From NCBI GenBank assembly GCA_036269455.1, contig DATARS010000105.1, forward strand, positions 1-12,922: a stretch of 12,922 nt of DNA, written 5' to 3'. The position numbers and the translations under genes were made by a program. Shown here piece by piece: positions 8,956 to 12,922 of the stretch. The notes under the pieces were generated by a model. It was given only the letters and a program-made list of their open reading frames with translations, was not told where the DNA came from and ran no database searches. The stretch comes from CF-96 sp036269455 (lineage in GTDB: Bacteria > Chloroflexota > Dormibacteria > Aeolococcales > Aeolococcaceae). The first letter of the stretch is position 1. Each line of letters begins with the position of its first letter.

Positions 8956-9265
8956 GGGAACCTCGGATGTCGGGTGATGATCCCGGTCCGGGCATCTCCG
9001 CCACGGGCACCTGCGCCACCGAGGGTGAGGTGTTGGGGATGAGAGAGCGACGGTGCGGTCGCGCCCTGTGGGGCAGCGGTCCGGTGCCGATCTCCGATCG
9101 CCAACGTCTCACCGCGTCGGCCGCACGAGATGTCTGTGAAGGGACACCCGCGACCGGGTGGGACGTGGACGGTGTGATCGAAAGGGGTCGTATGTGTGAT
9201 GCCCGCGCATCAGCGGGGCGAAACGCCCTCCCCGAGGGGGGCGGCGGCCGGCGAGCGGCGGCAGC
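8956..9265. other. 310-nt rpsO-pnp intergenic region
   Basis: No convincing gene lies here. The short open frames on both strands run into neighbouring genes or lack a ribosome binding site. Besides the hairpins at 9216-9243, a CCCGC/GCGGG stem (9202-9206 with 9213-9217) competes with them. A CCCGG-T-CCGGG palindrome sits at 8982-8992, 27 nt before the pnp start. CGATC occurs twice in tandem (9088-9099 region). Minus-strand promoter hexamers are absent by eye. The region is best read as a processed 5' leader of pnp mRNA. Confidence 0.5.
9216..9243 (-). terminator. Competing hairpins just after rpsO (weak terminator or attenuator)
   Basis: Read on the minus strand, CGCC-CCCC (9243-9236) can pair with GGGG-AG-GGCG (9233-9224), and TTT follows, about 22 nt past the rpsO stop. 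The GGGCG of that second arm (9228-9224) can instead pair perfectly with CGCCC (9220-9216) around the TTT loop. The two folds exclude each other. The first resembles a weak intrinsic terminator that would lower pnp read-through. In such GC-rich DNA some pairing is expected by chance. Confidence 0.4.
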
Positions 9266-9532
9266 TCAGCGGCGCAGTCCCAGGCGGGCGATGATGGCGC
9301 GGTAGCGCGACACATCCGTCCGGGTCAGGTAGTCGAGCATCCGCCGGCGCCGTCCGACCAGCTTGAGCAGACCGCGCCGGGAGGCGTGGTCCTGGGTGTG
9401 CTCGCGCAGGTGCTCGGTGAGCATGCGGATGCGCTCGCTGAGGATCGCGATCTGCACCTCCGCCGAGCCGGTGTCGGTCTCGTGCTGGCGGTGCTCGGCG
9501 ATGATCTCGGACTTCTCGCGGATGTCGGGCAC
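9266..9532 (-). CDS. rpsO: 30S ribosomal protein S15
   Basis: This is ribosomal protein S15 (88 residues), a primary 16S rRNA-binding protein of the small-subunit platform. The whole sequence follows the family, with diagnostic stretches HETDTGSAEVQIA, SRRGLLKLVGRRRR and the ending RLGLRR. The start chosen is GTG at 9530-9532. An AGGAG lies 6 nt upstream (9539-9543), and the resulting length matches the usual 88-89 residues. An in-frame ATG at 9568 would add 12 atypical residues and swallow the ribosome binding site. The gene precedes pnp as in most bacteria. Two hairpins lie upstream (9546-9560 and 9607-9635), and S15 is known in several phyla to repress its own translation by binding such leaders. 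Confidence 0.97.
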   Translation of the reverse strand: MPDIREKSEIIAEHRQHETDTGSAEVQIAILSERIRMLTEHLREHTQDHASRRGLLKLVGRRRRMLDYLTRTDVSRYRAIIARLGLRR

Positions 9533-9538
9533 TGGGTT

Positions 9539-9560
9539 CTCCTGGTGCCCCGGAGGGGCA
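9539..9560 (-). promoter_or_regulatory. rpsO ribosome binding site with adjoining hairpin (candidate S15 leader)
   Basis: AGGAG at 9543-9539 is spaced 6 nt from the rpsO GTG. Two nucleotides upstream, TGCCCC-TCC-GGGGCA (minus strand, 9560-9546) forms a perfect 6-bp stem with a 3-nt loop. A stem this close to the binding site can affect ribosome access. Known S15 autoregulatory leaders use stems near the start codon, but their structures differ between phyla, so the match is by position only. Confidence 0.5.
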
Positions 9561-9606
9561 GTCGCCATGCGGGGGGCGGCTCCGGCGGGCATCGCTGGAC
9601 GCGCTG

Positions 9607-9635
9607 CCACGACGGGGGCTCCCCGCAGGTCGTGG
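9607..9635 (-). other. Two-tier hairpin between the lipid-kinase gene and rpsO
   Basis: CCACGAC and GTCGTGG (9635-9629 and 9613-9607, minus strand) make a perfect 7-bp stem. Inside it, GGGG and CCCC form a second 4-bp stem with a very short loop. It starts 44 nt after the stop of the upstream kinase gene and 75 nt before rpsO. No U-tract follows. It could be a Rho-dependent or 3'-end structure of the kinase mRNA, or part of the rpsO leader. Confidence 0.45.
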
Positions 9636-9638
9636 GGG

Positions 9639-9644
9639 AGTGTA
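9639..9644 (-). promoter_or_regulatory. Possible rpsO -10 element (TACACT)
   Basis: TACACT fits the TANNNT pattern and is the only AT-rich hexamer between the lipid-kinase stop and rpsO. There is no recognisable -35 sequence. A start 6-7 nt downstream would fall at about 9632, inside the first arm of the 9607-9635 stem, which weakens either this promoter call or the leader reading of that stem. Confidence 0.3.
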
Positions 9645-9678
9645 CAGGAAGGCGGGCCCGCGCACCGCCGCGCCGGGC

Positions 9679-10602
9679 TCAGCCGGGAGTGCAGAGTCGC
9701 AGCACCCCGGGGAGCAGGGTCAGCGTGGCCGGCGCCGGGCCCACCTCCTCCCCCTCCATCTCGAAGCTGAGCGGCGGCTGCTCCAGCGGCACCACCCGCA
9801 CCCTGCGGGCGCGGACCATGCGGATGCCCGGGCGGCCGATGTGGGTGCCGGCGTAGATGCGGCGGATCCCGGTGATCGAGCGCACCCGGGGGAGATCGCC
9901 GAAGAGCACCACGTCGAAGAGGCCGTCGCCGAGCTCGGCCCCCGGGGCGACGCACATGCCGCCGCCGAAGTAGCGGCCGTTGGCCACGACGACGTTCTGG
10001 AAGCGCCCCTCCTCGACCGCGCCGTCGATCTCCAGCCGCGCGGCGCGGGGCGAGTAGGCGAGCAGCGAGGCGAGCGAGTGCCAGAGGAAGGTCGCGGTGC
10101 CGCCGGCGCGTTTACTGCTGCGATTGACGCGGGCCACCACCTCGCCGCCGATGCCGCAGTCGGCGATGTTGACGAAGTGGCGCGCCGGACCCCCGTCGAG
10201 GGTGAGCCGCCCCACGTCGACCGGGCGGCTGTGGCCGGCGGCGAGCACCGCCACCGCCCCCGCGGTCTCGGCGGGGATGCCGGCGGTGCGGCGGAAGTCG
10301 CCGCCGGTGCCGCTGGGGAGCAGGCCGAGCACAGCGCCCGGCGCCACCGGGGCGCCGTCGCCGTCGAGGAAGCCGTTGACCACCTCGTTGAGGGTGCCGT
10401 CGCCGCCGACCGCGATCACCCGCTCGCATCCGTCCCGCAGCGCGGCGCGGGTGAGCTCGGTGGCGGCGCCCGGGGCGGTGGTGAGCCGCTCCTCGACGTC
10501 GACCCCGGCGGCGGCGAGGGCGCGACGCAGCTCGGGCCACCTCCGGCCGGTGCGGCCCGCGCCGCTGGCGGGGTTGACGACGGCCACCGTGGTCGGGGTC
10601 AC
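9679..10602 (-). CDS. Diacylglycerol kinase family lipid kinase
   Basis: The 307-residue product belongs to the DagK/YegS/sphingosine kinase-like family, soluble or peripheral enzymes that phosphorylate lipid alcohols with ATP. The catalytic-domain motifs appear in order: NPASG (10-14), VGGDGTLNEVVNG (65-77), PSGTGGDFRR (96-105) and FVNIADCGIGG. The C-terminal beta-sandwich contains ANGRYFGGGMCVAP, GDGLFDVVL and FEMEGE. The substrate cannot be read from sequence; recycling of diacylglycerol to phosphatidate is the common role. Length fits the family's 290-320. The GTG start at 10600-10602 has no Shine-Dalgarno sequence but lies 6 nt after TAGCAT, suggesting a leaderless transcript. A second GTG at codon 6 is an alternative. 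It reads toward rpsO with 146 nt between. Confidence 0.92.
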   Translation of the reverse strand: MTPTTVAVVNPASGAGRTGRRWPELRRALAAAGVDVEERLTTAPGAATELTRAALRDGCERVIAVGGDGTLNEVVNGFLDGDGAPVAPGAVLGLLPSGTGGDFRRTAGIPAETAGAVAVLAAGHSRPVDVGRLTLDGGPARHFVNIADCGIGGEVVARVNRSSKRAGGTATFLWHSLASLLAYSPRAARLEIDGAVEEGRFQNVVVANGRYFGGGMCVAPGAELGDGLFDVVLFGDLPRVRSITGIRRIYAGTHIGRPGIRMVRARRVRVVPLEQPPLSFEMEGEEVGPAPATLTLLPGVLRLCTPG

Positions 10603-10608
10603 GGCGCG

Positions 10609-10614
10609 ATGCTA
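10609..10614 (-). promoter_or_regulatory. Candidate leaderless -10 element of the lipid-kinase gene (TAGCAT)
   Basis: TAGCAT on the minus strand fits TANNNT and ends 6 nt before the GTG start codon. No Shine-Dalgarno sequence is present between them. The geometry repeats that of dapA (TACAAT, 7 nt), which strengthens both calls. No -35 hexamer is evident. Confidence 0.45.
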
Positions 10615-10625
10615 CCGGGGGCCGG

Positions 10626-10680
10626 CTCCCCGCTGCCCCTTGGGGAGGGCGGCGGTGCCCGAAGGGCAGTCCCTCGGGAC
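10626..10680 (+). repeat. Cluster of palindromes between divergent genes
   Basis: CTCCCC (10626-10631) pairs with GGGGAG (10642-10647), with a nested CCCCTTGGGG. Next come two perfect hairpins placed directly end to end: TGCCC-GAA-GGGCA (10656-10668) and GTCCC-TC-GGGAC (10669-10680). A sequence much like the first of these occurs before rpsO (9544-9563). The cluster could be a 5' leader of the plus-strand gene at 10765 or a copy of a dispersed intergenic palindrome. Confidence 0.45.
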
Positions 10681-10752
10681 CCGTCGCGATCGCCGGCCGG
10701 GACCAGACTCCACGGCGAGCGGCCGGGGTGCATGACTGAAGCCGCCGAGAGT

Positions 10753-10757
10753 GGAGG
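10753..10757 (+). promoter_or_regulatory. Shine-Dalgarno GGAGG deciding the start at 10765
   Basis: GGAGG lies 7 nt before a GTG at 10765-10767. The upstream in-frame ATG at 10732 has only a GGGG-rich run before it, so the GTG is preferred. The next codons begin a hydrophobic strand (PVFIVGHGG), consistent with a domain start. Confidence 0.6.
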
Positions 10758-10764
10758 AACTGGA

Positions 10765-11550
10765 GTGCCCGTATTCATCGTGGGACACGGGGGACTGGCC
10801 TCCGATCGGCCCCAGACGATCGTCCCTCCGGGGCAGTCGATCACCTTCTACACCGACGTCGATCTCAACCTGGTGATGTCCAACGGTATGGCCGCGGTGA
10901 TGTCGGGCGACGCGTCGAGTGGCTCGGAGACGGTGCAGGGGGGTGACCCGGTGCCGAACTACGGCCTGGGGAGGCTCACCGACAACCAGCGGGTCCGCTT
11001 CGAGACCGTCGCTCAGGCCGGCGGAACGTTCCTGTACATCGGCGACCAGCTCCCCGACGGGATCCACCTGTGCGACGGCGACGACACCATGTGCAACGAG
11101 GGCCATCACATCTGTGGTGGCGTCTTCGGGCGTGTCGAGGACGCGGAGATGATCTACATCGCCTGCCGCGGAGTGGACGGCGGGCTGGACGTGAACCAGG
11201 AGGCATACGGCGGCACCGGCGACGCGTCGCTGTCGCAGGGGCTCGACGCCGTCTACAACCAGCTCATGGGCGTCTCCGAGGAGGAGCGCGGCAGGTACAT
11301 CAACCAGCTGGAGGACGCCCGCACCGCCGAGTCGCAGGAGGCGCTCGCCTTCCTGATGAACTACCCCGACCTCCGCAAGGCGGCGTACAAGCAGCGCACC
11401 GCCGAGTACCTCGCGAGCAGCGATCCGCTGACCTTCGAGAGCATGTTCTTCTCGCAGCCCGACACCGAGCAGGCGTGGATGCGCGAGGTGCCCGGGGTCG
11501 AGGAGGCGCTCACCGACGCCGCCCGCCAGAGGATGTTCGCCGGGTCCTAG
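10765..11550 (+). CDS. Uncharacterised protein with VGHG, Cys/His cluster and ACRG motifs
   Basis: I cannot name this 261-residue protein with confidence; it reminds me of actinobacterial proteins labelled putative adhesin (Stv-type domain). Numbering starts from GTG 10765; an ATG at 10732 would add 11 residues. The N-terminal half opens with a strand ending VGHGG (H8), then VPPGQSITFYT (20-30). A Cys/His cluster follows (C103, C110, H114, H115, C117). A hydrophobic strand then ends in IACRG (C134). A His-Gly plus ACRG pair recalls caspase-like cysteine peptidases, whose active site reads QACRG, but the 126-residue gap is much longer than in caspases. Residues 155-261 look mostly helical and charged, perhaps a separate domain. 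There is no signal peptide or membrane segment, so it is probably cytoplasmic or exported by another route. It diverges from the lipid-kinase gene and overlaps the iron-sulfur gene by 3 nt, stop to stop. Confidence 0.75.
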   Translation: MPVFIVGHGGLASDRPQTIVPPGQSITFYTDVDLNLVMSNGMAAVMSGDASSGSETVQGGDPVPNYGLGRLTDNQRVRFETVAQAGGTFLYIGDQLPDGIHLCDGDDTMCNEGHHICGGVFGRVEDAEMIYIACRGVDGGLDVNQEAYGGTGDASLSQGLDAVYNQLMGVSEEERGRYINQLEDARTAESQEALAFLMNYPDLRKAAYKQRTAEYLASSDPLTFESMFFSQPDTEQAWMREVPGVEEALTDAARQRMFAGS

Positions 11551-12701
11551 CGCCGTTCCTCCGCGGGGTCGAGGCGGGCCGCCACCGCCTCGGCGAGCTC
11601 GAGCACCGGCACCCCTGTCGCGCCCTGCAGCCTGGTGGCGCAGCTGGCGCAGCCGGTGACCAGCGCCTCGGCCCCGGCCGCGGCGGCGGCGGCGACCTCG
11701 GTGGCGAGCCGGTCGCGGTAGCCGGCTGCGATCGCCGGGTGGGTCAGCGGCAGGCCGCCCCCACCGCCGGAGCAGCTGGTGGTGGCGCCCCGCCGGCGCA
11801 GCTCGGCGACCTCGAGCCCGGCGCTGCGGAGCGCCGCACGCGGGGCGGCGGTGCAGTCGAGGTGGCGGGCGAGGAAGCAGGGGTCGTGGTAGGCGACCAC
11901 CGCCCCCGGGCCGGATGCCGGCACGCATCCCTCCAGGGCGGCGGCGAGGACGGCGGCGAGCGGCTCGACCTCGACCCCGTGCGGCGCGTGTCCCACCGTC
12001 GCGGCTCGCCGGGCGAGCAGGTGCGCGCAGGAGGGCGACTGCACCGCGACGCGTCGCGCCCCGCTGGCGGCGACGGCGGCGCCGAGCCCCTCGAGCATCG
12101 CCACCATCGCGGCGGTGTCGCCGAAGCTGAGCGCCGGGGCGCCACAGCAGCGGTGGCCGTCGAGCACGGTGAAGGCGACGCCGGCGGCGCGCAGCGCCCG
12201 GCCGGCGGCGAGCGCCGCGGCGGGCCGGCGGCCGAGGGTGCCGCAACCCGGGAGCAGGAGCAGATCGGCGCCGGGGGTGGCGAGCTCGCGCAGTGCCGCC
12301 AGCGTCGCCGCGGGGTCGCTCCAGGCGGGCGGCGCCTCCGCCGAGAGCACCCGTCCCGCCGCCGCCTCGGCGACCGCCCGCAGCCCGATCGCCGGGGTCG
12401 CCCCAGCCTCGAAGACCGCGGCGCGCACCGCCCAGCTCAGCTCCGGGGTCGCCACCCCCGGCACCCTGCAGGGGACGGTGCAGGCGCCGCAGGTGGCGCA
12501 GGCGAAGGCGGCCTCGACCGCAGCCGGGGTGGCGAACCCGCCCGGGGTCCGGAGCGCCGCCACCGCGGTGCGGGCGTGACCCCAGGGCTGATGGCGCTCG
12601 TTGGCGGTCACCTCGAGGGTGGGGCACGCGGAGCGGCACATCTTCGGACAGGCGGCGCAGCGCTGGGCGGCGAGCACCTGCGCTGCCGGGAGGGCGGTCA
12701 C
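11547..12701 (-). CDS. Iron-sulfur oxidoreductase subunit with two CCG domains (GlcF/GlpC-like)
   Basis: The 384-residue protein is an electron-transfer subunit of the GlcF/GlpC/HdrD type, which passes electrons from an FAD-dependent 2-hydroxyacid or glycerol-phosphate oxidase toward the quinone pool. Two 4Fe-4S motifs are visible: C15, C18, C22, C26 (ending CP) and C68, C71, C74, C78. Two cysteine-rich CCG-type domains follow. The first contains LLLLPGCGTLG and HRCCGAPA. The second contains HDPCFLARH, then TSCSGGGGGLP in place of CCG, and a final CASC pair. The start is the GTG at 12699-12701, overlapping the upstream TGA as GTGA; a GTG at 12710 would add three residues. The gene is coupled to an FAD oxidase gene that enters from the window edge, so the two likely form one enzyme. 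The substrate is unknown. Confidence 0.88.
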   Translation of the reverse strand: MTALPAAQVLAAQRCAACPKMCRSACPTLEVTANERHQPWGHARTAVAALRTPGGFATPAAVEAAFACATCGACTVPCRVPGVATPELSWAVRAAVFEAGATPAIGLRAVAEAAAGRVLSAEAPPAWSDPAATLAALRELATPGADLLLLPGCGTLGRRPAAALAAGRALRAAGVAFTVLDGHRCCGAPALSFGDTAAMVAMLEGLGAAVAASGARRVAVQSPSCAHLLARRAATVGHAPHGVEVEPLAAVLAAALEGCVPASGPGAVVAYHDPCFLARHLDCTAAPRAALRSAGLEVAELRRRGATTSCSGGGGGLPLTHPAIAAGYRDRLATEVAAAAAAGAEALVTGCASCATRLQGATGVPVLELAEAVAARLDPAEERR

Positions 12702-12922
12702 AGCCCCCACTTCCCCGGGTTGGCGATCCCGGCGGGGTCGAGCGCCGCCTTGAGCCGGCGCAGCACCTCGACCCCGCCGGCGCCGAGCTCCCCGGCCAGG
12801 TATGGGGCCCGCGCCAGGCCGGCGCCGTGGTGGTGGGCGATGCTCGCGCCGCTCTCGGCGGCCGCGGCCATCACCTCCTCCCAGAGCTCCTCGTGGAGGC
12901 GGAGCGCCTCGCCGTCGTCCCC
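12698..12922 (-). CDS. FAD-linked oxidase, C-terminal end (cut by window edge)
   Basis: Only the last 74 codons are present; the gene continues beyond the window. The reading frame ends in ALDPAGIANPGKWGL and then TGA. DPxGIxNPGK is the hallmark C-terminus of the vanillyl-alcohol oxidase/PCMH-type FAD family (GlcD, D-lactate dehydrogenase, alkyldihydroxyacetonephosphate synthase). About 45 residues earlier, ASIAHHHGAGLARAPYL carries the three-histidine motif seen in alkyldihydroxyacetonephosphate synthase-like members. The TGA overlaps the GTG of the iron-sulfur gene. The pair resembles GlcD-GlcF or GlpA-GlpC style enzymes. The HHH motif favours the alkyldihydroxyacetonephosphate synthase-like branch, but with so little sequence the substrate is open. 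Confidence 0.85.
   Translation of the reverse strand, partial: GDDGEALRLHEELWEEVMAAAAESGASIAHHHGAGLARAPYLAGELGAGGVEVLRRLKAALDPAGIANPGKWGL

Noticed and set aside
6739..9042. Long plus-strand open frame of 767 codons opposite pnp and dapB
   Set aside because: It is antisense to two unmistakable genes. Its translation is low-complexity Asp/Leu/Val/His-rich, as expected of the complement of GC-rich coding DNA.
8956..9265. tRNA or other stable RNA gene in the largest gene-free gap
   Set aside because: No cloverleaf arms, CCA end or T-loop signature could be found; only short local hairpins are present.
8967..9305. Possible small plus-strand gene in the rpsO-pnp gap
   Set aside because: It has no ribosome binding site, runs into rpsO on the opposite strand, and its translation shows no recognisable family features.
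9533..9568. Upstream in-frame ATG start for rpsO
   Set aside because: It would add 12 residues absent from S15 proteins and place the AGGAG ribosome binding site inside the coding region.
9640..10731. N-terminal extension of the 10765 gene reaching back across the lipid-kinase gene
   Set aside because: The extension is antisense to the lipid kinase and low in complexity. The GGAGG-supported GTG at 10765 gives a sensible domain start.
10612..12639. Minus-strand open frame of 675 codons opposite the ACRG protein and in another frame of the iron-sulfur gene
   Set aside because: It competes with a motif-rich iron-sulfur protein and with a gene that has a good ribosome binding site. Its translation is Arg/Gly/Ala filler.

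Overview
The window is a very GC-rich (by eye about 70% or more) bacterial chromosomal segment, densely packed with conserved housekeeping genes. Third codon positions are strongly G/C, GTG starts are frequent, and many genes join by 1- to 4-nt stop/start overlaps. The gene content rpsO-pnp-dapB-asd ... dapA-(udg)-rnj matches an order I recall from Chloroflexota. Actinobacteria have a related but looser version with pnp, dapB, dapA and rnj. Together with the high GC and two apparent leaderless promoters, this points to a high-GC lineage such as Chloroflexota/Dormibacterota or Actinobacteriota. The assignment rests on remembered gene order and protein similarity, not on a search.

Layout. Positions 3-3267 (minus): dapA, a family-4 uracil-DNA glycosylase and RNase J, read in that order with overlapping ends. 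Positions 3310-4975 (plus): a PhaC-like alpha/beta hydrolase and a small four-helix membrane protein, sitting as an opposite-strand cassette between the two halves of the conserved cluster. Positions 4995-9532 (minus): rpsO, pnp, dapB and asd, with a 310-nt structured gap between rpsO and pnp. Positions 9679-10602 (minus): a diacylglycerol kinase-family lipid kinase. Positions 10765-11550 (plus): an unrecognised two-part protein with an N-terminal VGHG motif and an ACRG motif. Positions 11547-12922 (minus): a two-gene oxidoreductase unit, with the end of an FAD-linked oxidase followed by its CCG-domain iron-sulfur partner.

How it fits together. asd, dapA and dapB encode three steps in a row from aspartyl phosphate to tetrahydrodipicolinate, which feeds lysine and peptidoglycan diaminopimelate. 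They are interleaved with the RNA decay enzymes PNPase and RNase J and the ribosomal protein S15. The plus-strand cassette cuts dapA off from the upstream operon. A TACAAT hexamer 7 nt before the dapA start, with no Shine-Dalgarno sequence, suggests that dapA-udg-rnj has its own leaderless promoter.

The least explained parts are the ACRG protein (10765-11550) with paired hairpins upstream, the hairpins before rpsO and between rpsO and pnp, and the 60-residue tail on the PhaC-like gene. I saw no RNA genes, CRISPR array, transposase or clear phage gene.
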